A stretch of DNA of 64,000 bases from Apodospora peruviana (taxonomy: Eukaryota; Ascomycota; Sordariomycetes; Sordariales; Lasiosphaeriaceae), in the NCBI GenBank assembly GCA_033439685.1, contig JAUEDM010000008.1, forward strand, positions 1,612,001-1,676,000, in the 5' to 3' direction. The position numbers were made by a program, and so were the translations under genes. Position 1 is the stretch's first letter. The number at the start of each line of letters is the position of its first letter. Positions 43,001-54,250 of the stretch are shown here, piece by piece. The notes beneath the pieces were generated by a model. The model was not told the origin of the DNA. It ran no database searches and worked only from the letters and a program-made list of their open reading frames with translations.

Positions 43001-43394
43001 CGATGCTTGGGGTAGCAAGACGCCGGCTTACGGTATCTCGGCCCCGACACCCGCGGCGAGTGGAGGTGATAGCTGGGGTTACACCCCGGGTCCGAGTGGG
43101 TCATCCTTCGATGCTCCCACTCCCGGGGCCGGACTTGGCGCACCTACGCCGGCTCCCCTCAATGCACCCACACCAGGCGCATACTCAGCCCCGACCCCGG
43201 CAGCTATCAGCGCCCCGACTCCTGGTGCATGGCAAGGCGGGTGGGGTGCTGCTGATACCGCGCCAACGCCGGCCCCGGGTGCCCCGACACCGGCTGCGAG
43301 TGGTGGGTACTACGGCGCTCCAACGCCGGCCGCTTATGGCGGTGCGCCTGAGACTCCTGCGGCCAGCGGCCCACGGTATACCGATGACGATTGA
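40060..43394 (+). CDS. SPT5: Transcription elongation factor Spt5 (1069 aa)
   Basis: Exons 40060-40395, 40464-42693 and 42751-43394, with introns of 68 and 57 nt in consistent phase. Spt5 (with Spt4) clamps RNA polymerase II during elongation in the nucleus and links it to capping and chromatin factors. The N-terminal 190 residues are strongly acidic. The NGN domain lies at about 223-315 (WTCRCKEGKEREVVFSIM ... LQLIHIKEM). KOW-type modules begin near 325, 481, 533, 656 and 750 (for example EPGAWVRLKRP, GEHVKVIGGSRFRDEVGMV and QTVTIRRGGYKGLLGIV). From about 800 a Gly/Arg stretch leads to the C-terminal repeat region, with many TPAW, SKTPAY and APTPA units, the substrate region for Bur1/Cdk9-type kinases. 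The second intron falls between GERTPAWGAPR and STARTPAW, inside that region. Length matches fungal Spt5. Confidence 0.96.
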
Positions 43395-44402
43395 AGAAGG
43401 AAGGGTGTCACATGTATGTTAGAGGAGGAAGTCGTGATTTGGTTTTGGGCGTTCGTGTTTGTGGTAAGACTGCGTTGGGAAGCAAACTGGGTTGGTTGCG
43501 TGTATTTTGATGGCGTTCGCACTAGGTTTTAAACATCACAACGTGGAACGGGGGTAGAGAGATGCGAAAATAGAAGAAGAAAAACAAAGGTATCTTCAAT
43601 CGGCGTTGTCCAATCATCCTTGCCGCAAGCCAAGTTCATAGAGGTTACCGCCAGATCTGTGTAACCATACAGCTGCTTATCTCAGAATCTCAGACCAGTT
43701 TCTTTGGCTTATGTAACACTGCCAGCTGGCAGGAGATTTCCCCGAGAACTGACAGCTGCGTGTTCTCAATGAGAAGTCCTCAGGGGTAAATAACGCCACA
43801 GGAGTTCTGGAGCTGAGAGTATTAGTCTATGTACGCAAGGCAGACAGAGTCAACTGAGCAGCTCTCAAGAACGAAGGTACCTAAGTACTTCACCGCCTCA
43901 TCAAGTATTAGCACCACATAGCCCCTGCTTCTGCCATATGGTTTTGAGAAGGTACGGTACTTGTTTGTAGACTACATTTTTGCGTCTGAATTAAGCGGAG
44001 GCACGTATATAAGCCTAAATGTTCTATCAGAACTGCAGTTCGACCACGGTGTCATAGTGATGATGTAGAATTGTTGCTGCCCGGGCGGCGGGTATTCTCA
44101 CAGTTGGCCCCCAAACCTTATGAAAAACCTTATCCACATACGGTAGTACACAGCCTCAGTAGAAGCAGGTCATGATGATCGATCCTGTGTTAGTGACCTT
44201 GGTAAGCAGATTCTGTTGATCATTTGGACCAAGTACCGAATTCTCCGAGAATCTCCGGATAACATGCTATCTTCTAGCGATTCGCTAACTGAAAGTCAAT
44301 CTCCTGTGATCAGTTCCTCTCTTCTCTGCTCTCATCAAGTGGTCTACATTTTAATAATCACTTGCCACTGCAAGATTGGCTGATCTCCTCCGCCAAAAAT
44401 AA
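43395..44402. other. 1-kb spacer
   Basis: No gene. Spt5 3' region followed by AT-rich sequence with several GGTACC and AAGTACTT words and the promoter of the next locus. Confidence 0.5.
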
Positions 44403-45968
44403 ATGGCACATGGTTCCGTTGTCCTCATTCCCACAATCATTCTTTCCCAGATCAACCTGTTCGCGGCGAGAGCTCAGACCGTGGAGATCAAGTGGTCGAC
44501 TGATATGACGGGGCCGAATTCCACCTTCGGCCCAGACGGGCCCTGGCAGGCGCTGATGGTCGAGCTAAACAACAGGACAAACGGCCAGCAAGAAGATCAC
44601 CCCTTCACGGTAGCCATGTGGCCAACCAACACGAACACAAACATCGTCTTGGCCACAGAAGGCGGCGGTACCTTTCCACTCAATGGAGACGCGCACAATC
44701 ATATCACGGCTGCATACTACGATGACCCCTGGATGTCAGACTTGTTTTCTGGCTACTTCCGTAGGCAGGACGGCACGCAGGTTTCCATCAACGATAAGGT
44801 TTGGTTGCCCAACCCCAGGCAGGGGCCTTCTCTCTCGATTGACACCTCCTTCGCTGCTCTGTTTTACTGGAAGACAAGGGCGCCGGATGGGAGATACTAT
44901 ACGCCTCTAGTCGGAAAGCTTTCGCTTGGTGCGGGACAGAGCCTTTTGTGGGATATGCGAACAAAAACCCATGTGAAACAGCTGCCGAGTACCTTCCTGT
45001 TAGCTGGGACGAGGGTTTAAAATACTACCTATGGGATGTGCGGAACGCCAACTATGCCCGGATCATAGCCTCACCCTCATACCTCGGCTTCGTTCTGGGC
45101 CCTGTCAACACTACCGGTACTGCAACGACCAACTTGACCATCAAAGTGCCTTTCAAATTGCTCAACCTAACCCTGGAGCCCCCGATCGTGGACACCCCAA
45201 CACCATATTTCCCCTGCATGTCGCGGTCTCGTGATTCAGATGTATCACAGCTCGGCCGCGCGTTCTTGCAAGCCGCCTTCTTTGGCATAAACCACGACCA
45301 GAGTCTGCTGTTTCTCGCCCAGGCACCAGGACCTAAGATGGGTCCAAGTAGTTTACGGACGCTTCAGCCTTCTGACAGGTTCATTGTCGCTGGCAATAAC
45401 TCACTCGATGCCTTTGCTGATTCTTGGAACGCCGAGTGGGTCGTCCTAGGGACTCCGAATGAGCCAGCTACAAGTACGTCGATACTTGTGGCGGACGCGA
45501 CATCCTCTGGGAGTTCGACAACACCGTCTGGGAGCTTGTCTGGCAGTTTCGGCACGGAGCAGCTTGTCGGCACCCTCTCGGGCGTTACAGTCGGAGTAAT
45601 ACTCGCCGCTGTGGTTGCAGTGGTATAGTTCCGCAAGCACCGACACCGGAAAGTAAAACAGACATGGAAACCGGAGAAGGCTGTTGGCGGGGAGGACGCC
45701 CCCAAGTCGCTGGGGAAGTCGGACGGGGCCGACAAGAAATGGACGGTGTGGGATGCTAAGGTACAAGAAATGGGCGATCCATTACCCCATGAGTTGGAGG
45801 CTCCGATTCAGATCCACGAAGCCCCAGACGACATACCTCAGGTATTATCTTACCTAATTAATTAACTCATGGAAAGATCCTATTTAATTTATACTAACAA
45901 TCATTCAGGCTGTCGGTGTCCTGGCCGTGAGGGAACACCCAGAGCGGATTTTGATTTTGAATTTTTGA
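44403..45968 (+). pseudogene. Secreted/single-pass membrane protein gene with frameshift and nonsense codon
   Basis: The ATG at 44403 opens a signal peptide (MAHGSVVLIPTIILSQINLFAARA) and an ectodomain with sequons. At the T-run 44944-44947 the frame must move by one base to continue: before it GAGQSL, after it GYANKNPCETAAEYLPVSW. The second frame runs to a TAG at 45626-45628 directly after the membrane segment GVTVGVILAAVVAVV. The codon probably was TGG. Beyond the TAG the same frame stays open as a basic stop-transfer stretch, FRKHRHRK, and a cytoplasmic tail. It then crosses a good 67-nt intron (45842-45908) and stops at 45966-45968. The intact ancestor was a type I membrane protein of about 500 residues. 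The block LGRAFLQAAFFGINHDQSLLFLAQAPGP resembles the end of pepsin-like proteins, but I cannot see catalytic Asp motifs. Two lesions suggest decay; assembly errors are the alternative. Confidence 0.72.
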
Positions 45969-46536
45969 TAACAGTATCAGGGAGGAGCAACAACCTCGAG
46001 GACGAGGGAAGAAGGATATAATTAGCATGTCGAGCCCCTATAAATCCCCAATAGAGCGTAAATGACACTAGGTATTTGACAGGGCAGTCTGCCTGGTAGG
46101 GTAAAGCGCCGTCTGTATGACCATAGCTGAAAGCGGTGCCACAACTCCGATCCACGTGGCTTGGAAGGCATGAAGATATCGTTGTTAACAATTTTAAGCT
46201 ATTATGGAGTCTTGCTCAAACCCCCTATCTTATCATTAGAAGGGGACTGGTCGTGGCTTCCTCAATCCATTCGCCCGTTCTTTTCCGTGCCTGCCTTCCT
46301 CGTCACTATCCCGGCTGGGACCGCGGTGGATACCCGAATTTGAGGTTACTCGCGGTCCCGTCTGTAGAAGGGTTGCTCTGTGCTCTGTGCTCTGTGCTTC
46401 CCTTCCATCTCCTCGATTATCGAACCGTCTCACTCTTGTACCCCCTACCACAATTTCTTTCATCTTAGCCAAACGCACCAGGTCAACACATCATCCTTCG
46501 CACCTGTACCTTCTAGAAGATCCCCAACCAACAAAG
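45969..46536. other. Spacer and promoter
   Basis: Nothing coding supported. The last 150 bases are the CT-rich leader of the secreted protein at 46537, including a near repeat of TGTGCTCTG at 46378-46396. Confidence 0.5.
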
Positions 46537-47224
46537 ATGGAGCTCGCCACGCTCATCGTCTTTGCCCTGTGCTTCCTTCAAGGCGCCGCCTCCGCCGTCG
46601 TGCCTGCTCAACACGAGTCTTCTCGTCGCACAACTCCTCACTGGCTGATGGTGATTACCAACCTCTCCGCCTCCAGCGTCCAGGCTACACCCTATGTCAC
46701 GTAGGTTACTTACCGAAATTTTCCTTTGTCCACCCGGCGTCGTTTCTGACCTACCAACTTGAACCAAAATTAGTTACGATTTCAACCTCCACGCCGGCAT
46801 GTTCACCCCAGCCGCTACCTGCCACGGCCAGATCCTCCTCACTGGTACTGGAGCGGCGGCAAAGCGGGCAAATTCCGACCTGCTCCTCGTCAGCACGGAT
46901 TGGATTACCTGCGCTGTCTCCGGTTCTGTTAGCAACAACAGTAATGATATCACGGCTGTCGCTTTCAAATGGAGCCAGGTCAACACGAGCCAAGGCAGCA
47001 ACAACAGCAGCAGTAGCGCGTGGCAGCTGCTTGTTGACTCTAACTTCACCATTACCGCTGGCGCCAACACCAATAGCACCAGCAGTACGACCTATGTCTA
47101 CCAGCGTGGGACGTACAATATTTCTTCCGAGGACATTTTGAAAGGGCAGACGTACACGGGACCGCGGAATATGAGCACGAATGTGCTGGCTTGGGTTTGT
47201 GATGGCCGGGGACGCTGTCGGTGA
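46537..47224 (+). CDS. Secreted glycoprotein of unknown function (204 aa)
   Basis: Exons 46537-46700 and 46774-47224 around a 73-nt intron; splicing reads ATPYVTYDFNLHAGMF. The start MELATLIVFALCFLQGAASA is a clear signal peptide (cleavage near residue 20). The mature part has only four Cys, in ATCHG, WITCAV, VCDG and RCR, enough for two disulfides. It has many N-x-S/T sequons (NLS, NNS, NTS, NFT, NST, NIS, NMS) in a Ser, Thr and Asn-rich background. Beta-strand-like alternation (AFKWSQV, WQLLVDSNFTI) suggests a small beta fold. No membrane segment or GPI tail follows, so it should be released. I do not recognise the family. It follows the broken membrane-protein locus on the same strand. Confidence 0.75.
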
Positions 47225-47813
47225 TTTGATGGGAACGGTTGTCGCTGTGATGGATCACAGGGGGGGTTGCTGAGATGAAGGATCAAGGAATTTCACCTAC
47301 CTAGGGATGGCTGGCGATTTGGAGGTGAGAGAAGTGCTTAGATGATAAACATGTTCGAAACCGAGTTGATGGGAGGGATACTAGGGATCTTTGGTCGGAG
47401 GCTGAAACTTAGCCGCGAGATAATAACTTAATCAAAGGAACGAGTTGAGGTATTAGGTAGCTGCTGTGTCTAGGTGGATGTTAATCCTGGCTATTTACCG
47501 AGGAAAACAAGTTCGAATCACACACAAAAATTGAAGGTGATTTGCGAAAGGTGAGGAGGCTGTTGTAGTTAATGCTGATGGTCCGCAGTTTTTTTTCTCC
47601 ACCTGTACTATTTGCTAACAACCATGCTTCGCACAGAATTAATGTCTCTCAACCCGACAGTGCTGCAGTAAGTAAGGTACCTAGTTATTATACCTCAGAG
47701 GTATTTACGTCTTCATCCCCCGAGCACGAACTGGCCGCCCTAAAAACAAAAAGCTGAGGCCATACCTTGTGAGGAGTTAAGGCCATAAACGGCCCAGTCG
47801 TCGTGCATCGCCT
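47225..47813. other. Convergent spacer
   Basis: No gene seen. 3' regions of the secreted glycoprotein (plus) and the 80-aa protein (minus) meet here. Confidence 0.55.
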
Positions 47814-48125
47814 TTACAACTCGAGGAGATCGGAGAGCCGGATACCAGGGATAGTGATGACCCAGAAACCGTATTTTTGCTATTGAAATATGCATTAGCG
47901 ACCTTACTTACACGTATTTTGTTCTAGATAGGGGGTCGCTTTGCTTACCTTGACAACGCACCAGCGGCTCTGGCCGTTGGTCAGCTCGACCTCGCGCTGG
48001 AGGTCCGCCGTCGCCACCGCCTCGGTGGGGATTGTGATAACCACCGACGCGTCGACCTGCTCGACCACGCCCTTCCAGTCGCTGACGATCTTGTAGTGGA
48101 AGCGTGCCCAGGACTGCAGTGGCAT
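47814..48125 (-). CDS. Small unassigned protein (80 aa)
   Basis: Exon 1 (48125-47949) and exon 2 (47879-47814) are joined by a 69-nt intron with donor GTAAGC and acceptor TCAATAG, phase 0. The product begins MPLQSWARFHYKIVSDWKG, continues QVDASVVITIPTEAVATADL and GQSRWCVV, and ends KYGFWVITIPGIRLSDLLEL. Unspliced, the frame would run into the intron and end in polar text that does not match this style. The two hydrophobic strands VVITIPTE and FWVITIPG look like an internal echo and suggest a compact beta-rich fold. There is no signal peptide, membrane segment or metal motif. It lies downstream of the NmrA-like reductase on the same strand. Family not recognised, but the clean splice and composition make it a credible gene. 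Confidence 0.65.
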
Positions 48126-48452
48126 ATCTGCTTCTTACTCTGTACTGTGCTGTGCTGTGCTGTGCTGTGCTGTGCTGTGCTGTAGTTGGCTTTGGCGAAT
48201 GGTAGCAAGTGGCGGGCAGTCTGTTGTGGAAATGTATCTCTGGGATAATGTTTGTTGTGTTTACGAAGATGAAGTGATAAGCAGCCACTGAAGCGAGGAC
48301 CTAAAGTAGCAGAAAGATAAGGGCGCAGGACAGTGGCCATAGTTTGCTTCCATCTGATCTCTTCCTAGTAGAAGATGAAAGATTCCCGAATAGTCTTTGC
48401 TACGGCCTGCAGATTGCTTTCCATCCAGGTATCTATACCTATCTAGAGGTAT
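48126..48452. other. Promoter of the 80-aa gene
   Basis: Upstream of a minus-strand ATG at 48125. It contains a pentanucleotide repeat only 20 bases from the start codon and no gene. Confidence 0.55.
48145..48183. repeat. CTGTG pentanucleotide repeat
   Basis: About 7.8 perfect copies of CTGTG in 39 bases. On the coding strand of the 80-aa gene this reads as CACAG repeats in the 5' leader, each resembling a splice acceptor. Confidence 0.9.
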
Positions 48453-49525
48453 CTACAAATCCCCCGTAGATGATGGCAACAGCCCCTTCACCACCTCCCT
48501 TAGATCCTCGTACGGCAGCCCAATCAGCTCGTTCGCACCACCCGTAAGCGCGTTTCCGGCGCCGTCGGCGTGGTTATGTGCCCGCAGAAAGTCAAGGAAG
48601 GCGCGAAAGTCGCCCTGGGCCAGCTTCTCCTCGCCGGCCTTCTGGACGTCTGCCGAGCTTGCGTGGGTGACGGTCAGCTTGACGCCGGTGAGCTCCTCAA
48701 CGAGGTCGATGAGCTCATTCTGCGAGAGGTTGAACGACGCAGTGCCGAGGTATTTGTTAGCTGTCTCCTCAGGGTGATGGAGGATGGCGGCGACGGCCTT
48801 GCCGATGTGCGACCGCTGGCTCGCCTGCCATTTCTCGTTGCCCGAGTCAATCACCGTGGCGGTCTTGTCCTTGAGGTTGATTCCTGCGGCGCCGATTTTC
48901 AATGCCTACGGTAATACCAATCAATAGGTTTGGCATCATCAGTGCTCTGGTCTTGCCACTGTTAATGACTTCAAGTTGTTGGACATACCACATCAAAGAA
49001 CAAACCGGTCGACAGCCCAGTCCAGGTGAAGGAAGGGTTCTTCTTGGCCTTCTCCTGCAGATAATCCACCACGTCGATCTTACCGGCGACGATCTTACCA
49101 ATAGGCGTGCCGCGGACCTTGCGCGTGTTGATTCCGAACTCGGACGGAATGAAGCGCTTGACGCCGGCCGCCAGGGCAGCATCTACCGCGAGTTTCTGCG
49201 CGCCGATGCCCGGCGCGCCCACGATGGATACCACTGCGTCTTGGCCGTCGAACGCCATCTTCAGCGCATCCAGCGAGCCGTAGTCGACACTCTTGACCGG
49301 CAAGCCGTCGGGAAACTTGGGCGTCGAGTTTGTCGATGCTTCCCTCGTCACTCCCGTCACCGCGAAGCCCGCGGCGACCAGTTCCTGGACGATAAATGGG
49401 CCTAGGTTTCCGGATCCCTATCATGCAAGAGAAATGTTTGTCAGCCAACATACGAGGTGGTCATAATGATAAGAGCCGTGTGAACTTACACCGAGGACCG
49501 CTACCGTCTTGATTGGCGAGACCAT
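48453..49525 (-). CDS. NmrA-like / isoflavone-reductase-type NAD(P)-binding protein (305 aa)
   Basis: Minus-strand exons 49525-49490, 49417-48989 and 48905-48453, introns 72 and 83 nt. The first exon encodes only MVSPIKTVAVLG; the glycine-rich loop GGSGNLG (12-18) is completed across the first intron. This atypical Rossmann motif is that of the NmrA and PCBER branch of extended SDRs. Blocks FAVTGVTREAS (dinucleotide 2'-phosphate recognition by Arg), GAQKLAVDAALAAGVKRFIPSEFG (family hallmark) and a Lys in VAGKIDVVDYLQEKAK follow. The C-terminal half binds substrate. It should be a cytosolic NADPH-dependent reductase or a redox sensor without catalysis; both occur in fungi. No secondary-metabolism partner is near, so the role is open. 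Confidence 0.9.
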
Positions 49526-51510
49526 TGTCCACACTTTATATTGCTTTAGATGTGCTGAGTTTTAGAGAAGTTTCACTCAACCAGACTGAGAAAGGTCTTT
49601 GAATATACATAGAATGTCAAAAGGTAAAGATTAATACCCAACGGAAGACTGAAGGGGCAACTTTAGAAGATAGTAGAATACGTTGAGCGACAAAGAAACC
49701 CCTCCCTCCGCCGGAAATATATATCGGCTCTCACATGCAGGCTATATATGTTGCAAGAGCCGCGTAGTATTGCAAAATTCACCCCTGGCCGGGCTGCTAA
49801 TTCCGTCGGCAGCGCGAACGATGGCGCGAATCGATGTTTCATGCGGAGAAGTGGGGGAGCAGAGAGCTTGACAAGCAGTTATCTATAACATGGTAGGAAA
49901 GGAGGCTCGGCAGATGGTAGCCGGGACCAGCCATGCTGTCTATATTAATGATTTGGAGACGATGGGGTGCAATGGCGTCATGTTTTGTTCCCCGTTGGGT
50001 TGTGGAGAAACAGGGTATCTGATGTTGAATCAAATGCTCAGATACGTGGTAGTCACGATGAAAGTAGATGGTTCTGGATGATTTCATTACCATTGACATC
50101 TCGTGTCTCGGGTGTTCCTGGTACCGCTTGAACTTGAAGGGCTGAGGACTCCTACTCGCGAAGAGTTCAGGAACTCTTCTTCACATGCTTATCAGGGCAC
50201 TAGGTACTACCCTAGGGACAGAGTCTGTTCTCATAAAATTGGTTAAAATGAAAACTGAATCGACGTCACTCTCTCTTCTAGGTGAGAAATAAAGCCTCTC
50301 TAAAGCTAATTACAGTTGCCTATAGAAAGAAAAGTACCAGATCTTGACACTAGGTCTAGGTCTAGACGAGAAGAGTCTATGGGCTGAGTAATACTAATAC
50401 GTGCATGCTTCCTTGCCTCTGTGAGTAAAGGCGGATTCTATATCATCAGTCTTAAGTCTCAGCTTTGTGTGGGAGATGTTCACAACGACTATCTAAATCT
50501 TTCTACAACATTATAGAATGAAATCTTGATATGGAGAGGGTGGTAAATGGAAGGAAGGAAGAATAGTAGCACCAGCACTTGTAGTCCACAGAGCCAATCT
50601 GACTCGAAAGATATCTCCCCAAGAGCAGTCTATACCAGGAAGTGCATACAGCTAGATCTATATTCCACCATAGTGTCAAGGTATTACCTTGAGCTCCGTG
50701 ATCGCTGCGTCCTTTACACCATTGTTAAACCAAACGTCTTACATCTCAATTGAGCAGCGCCTTCCAGTACGACGCCCTACTCGGGAAAATAAGCGTCCAC
50801 TCACACTCAAGAATCACATGATTGTAACAATTAGATTCCCTCCAACCTTCCTGCGATTTGTCTGTGTGCCGAACATGAATCACCTTTGACGTGCCTGTGG
50901 AGATAGATATTGGCGGCTGCCGGTGGGCCAATGAAAGGAGAACCGAGTGTACCTAACCCATTCGATAAATAAAGCAAACAATGTCCCTCATTAAACTCGC
51001 CTGGGGTCTTTGTTTCCTCACTGGCATCCTGGAGACATCGGTTCAGTTTGTACCTAGTACCTACCCACCTTATAAAACCTTCAGGCCTCCGCTCCAGGTT
51101 GGTCATATCACGATAACAAAGACATGGCAAAAGGGAACGGGGTGTTATACACAACAAAAGAACAGCCCTCTTTTTATTTGTCATGTGACGACGGCGTCCC
51201 GATTTGTCTTATAAAATTTCCCATTGCCTGCTTGCACCCCTTGATATTTGGTATCTATTGAAGACGAAAACCGAAACTCGCGTGTGATACATAACCCCCC
51301 GGTCCGGTCGGTAAGCTCGCTCCGGAAAAGAAAAGGGAAAGAAACGACTGAAATACTTTGACACGCATAAACACACCAAACGAATACCAAAAAAAAAAAA
51401 AGAAAACAGCAAGACAGGAATATTAAAATAGTAGATACAAGTTATGTCGAGAACAAAGAATGATTTAAGGAACGTCGGCGCGAAGAACAAAAGGCACCTG
51501 AAGGGCCCTT
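49526..51510. other. 2-kb gene-free spacer
   Basis: AT-rich sequence without a supportable coding region. Short frames (under 105 codons) on both strands have no domain signals. Poly-A at 51391-51402. The stretch ends in the 3' region of CET1. Confidence 0.5.
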
Positions 51511-54250
51511 TCACGGGCCCCACTCCTGTGCTTTACGTGCGAGGAGGACAACATTGTTGACGAGCCCTTCAACCAGCTCTAGGTATTGATGGGGCCTGTT
51601 GTCCATTGCTCGTCGGCCTTGGTCTATGAGAACATTGGAGGCGACCTCGATCTCGAGCTCATGTTCCTTTTCCTGGCGCTGGGCGTTCTGTTATTTTTTG
51701 TTAGCTAATTCACCGCCATCATGACGGGGTTTACTGCTTGAGGTGTGGGGGTGCTTACGCTAGGTCCGGGCACTACCTGGGTGACCTGGGTGACCTGGGT
51801 GAGGTCGACTTGGTAATGACTGTGCGTGTAGCTTAACCTGTCCTTGTTGCGATGAGGGGGCGAAGGTCGGCTACTGGCTTGCGACAAGCGCTCCAAAGCG
51901 TCAATCTCCCCATCCCACTCCATTTCCAAGTTGACGCTGATCCGGCAGTCTAGAGGGCACTGGGGAAAGTGAAGGCTGATGTCGGCAATCCGGCATTTAA
52001 CGATCTTGGCGAGTACCTCGTCCGTCTTCTGGTCATACGTGACGCGCACCTTGGCATAATGCCCACGGGAAGCCATGTGGCTCGAAACGCAAGCTGGAAG
52101 CGCCGAATCGCGCATGCTGTTGGGAAGTTCGAAGAACCGGTCTATTTCGCGTCGGTGAAGATACTTTATGGGTACACGCGGCTGAGGTCGTCCGACATTG
52201 GCCTTGTTGTCTGGGTGGGCCAGTAGCACTAGCGAATTTAAGTAGTCGTTATAAGATTTATGTTGGGCCTGGGACGTAAATGGTTAGCGGACCGTGATCA
52301 AGGTTAACAAGGGTGGGAGGAAGAACATATGCTCACCTCTGTCATGCTGCTACGAAAACCAAGCCAACCTCCCCTATCGCTGAGCACACAGTCGGAGACA
52401 ATCGGTAAGTTGACACGACCATTGGTATTCTTGTCAATGAGAATGCCAAGCTTGGCTTCGATTTCAAACTGAACTCCGCGAGACTGTATGTCGTTGATGT
52501 CAGGGCTTTTGAGAATATGAGCGAACAAAAAGTCGGCTACAGCCCTGGTCATGCTCTCTTGCGGCATTTCGCTCGTAATACTCTTCTCCCATGGCCCTAA
52601 CGGTTCATTGGCATTTGGGTACTCGGGTGCTTGTGGTGCGGCTGGTGGTGGGGCAATGACTGGTTGAGTGACGATTGTCGCGCGCCTCTCTTCCGGAGAT
52701 GCGTGCCGGCTCGGTAAGCTCTCGGACTTGCCATTCAGCTGAGAACCGTGGTGCTGGACTGGCTTGTACAGGATGCAGTTGGCGTTGGCCAGCCTCCGAT
52801 CCTGCGCTGTCTGTGCCCATATTGGTGGCTGCTGGTAGACCCTTCTCCTCCTCTGCCGCCTGAACGATGTGGAGGGATGTGGGGTGGCTGCAGAGTCGGG
52901 ATGAGCAGAGCGGCCGTTCACATCCTCGAAAGGCGGCGGGCGCGCATCTCGCTTTTCCAATTCGTCCAGCCTGAGCTCGCGTTCCTCGAGTTTTCGCTTC
53001 GCTGGAGTGACGGCGCGGTCGCGCTCTCGGTCGTGATCGACAGCAGACCCCATCGTCGAGGAAGAAAGGATATGAATACGGCGGGCTTCTGAATCGGAAA
53101 TCGAGGTTCCGGGTCGACCGGCACTACTGGGAAGACTGGGCAGTCGTGTTTTCGGACTGACACTAATACTCCGATCTCTTTCGACGTGCGACGGCGGTCT
53201 TCGGAGCGGGTCCTGGCCGTGCTGCTCGTAAAGGCTTTGACTGCTGGGGTGTCGCGGAAGTGATGGTGGTGGTGGAGGGGGTGGAGAGGTTTGCGTCGGC
53301 GGCGGATGAAAAGACGGCGTAGACTGGAGGCGTTGTTGGTAAGGGCTTGGTGGCTGACCAGCAAAGTTATTGAGGGTTTGGACAGGCCGAGGGCCGGCGG
53401 ACAAAGGACCCGCTATTGGAGTCGGGGGTTGGGATGATTGACGTTGCGGATGCTCTAGGTGCGGCAGAGAGTGCGTCGTCGCCACGGGACTCCCATGGAC
53501 GTATGGAGCCCCATATTGGCCCGGCTGGCTCTGTGCTGACGTCGGCGTCGGCGTCGACTGACTCGACTGCGACCGCTGATGCGGATATGGATGCGGTCCT
53601 CCAGCGGTCCCGATCGGGGGAGTTTGGGGCATTGGCGGCCCTTGCATATACGAGGGAGCGCCAGGCGGGCCTGTCATACCCACTGCACCTGATGGCTGAG
53701 GATATCCGTCCCTGGAAAACGCGCTTGTCAGCGGGTATTGGTGCCGTTGCACAGGACTGGTCGGGGTCTGCTGCTGTGGCTGCTGTGCCGGGGGAAATGG
53801 ATAACCGCCGCTTGCCGTGCTGATGGACGAGGTGGGCGTCGGCCGATAAGGAGACGGCGCGGGCCCGGGGCCGATGCTGGGCGACCGGAGATCGTGAGGC
53901 GCAATCTGCTGAAGTGGTGGTGGCGCCGGGCGGTTCGCGTACGGGCCGGGCACGCCTTGGTACGGAGAGGTCGCGAACGCGCCGGGCGGTCCATGTTGGG
54001 GGCCATAGTCTTGCGAGTACTGCCGGCTGGGCGATGGCTGTGTCTGTTGATTGTAATCGCGAAACGGCTGCTGCGGGATCGTTTGAATCGGAGTCGACGG
54101 ATGGGACGACGGAGGTTGAGGTTGAGGTTGAGGTTGAGCTTGTGTTTGGATGTGTATTTGCTGTGGTAGCGGCGGCTTGTTGGACACCGCTGCTGCTGCG
54201 GCGGCGGCGGCGGCAGGGCCATTGTCGTTCAGCATCCCCCTAAGATCCAT
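51511..54250 (-). CDS. CET1: mRNA capping enzyme beta subunit, RNA 5'-triphosphatase (866 aa)
   Basis: Minus-strand exons 54250-52337, 52268-51759 and 51687-51511, with introns of 68 and 71 nt, all phase 0. The upstream GTG of the open frame is rejected; ATG gives MDLRGMLNDNGPAAAAA. The first 540 residues are a disordered Pro, Gln and Ser-rich region with poly-Ala and QPQPQP runs. The catalytic tunnel (TTM fold) domain starts near 545 with LGPWEKSITSEMPQE. The metal-binding Glu motifs are EIEAKLG near 590, LEMEWDGE near 751 and ELEIEV near 820, the last in exon 3. The enzyme removes the gamma-phosphate of nascent pre-mRNA in the nucleus before guanylyl transfer. The domain is fungal-type, unrelated to animal triphosphatases. 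Triplet GACCTGGGT repeats code TQVTQVTQV at 51775-51802, an in-frame expansion. Length is above yeast Cet1 because of the N-terminal tail. Confidence 0.93.
54113..54138. repeat. AGGTTG hexanucleotide repeat in CET1
   Basis: Four to five head-to-tail AGGTTG units; on the coding strand they encode alternating Gln-Pro in the disordered N-terminal region. Confidence 0.85.

Noticed and set aside
42868..43422. 184-codon frame at the SPT5 3' end
   Set aside because: Out-of-frame reading of the repetitive C-terminal region of Spt5.
47500..47530. GTTCGAATC word resembling a tRNA T-loop
   Set aside because: No acceptor stem, anticodon arm or D-loop can be placed around it.
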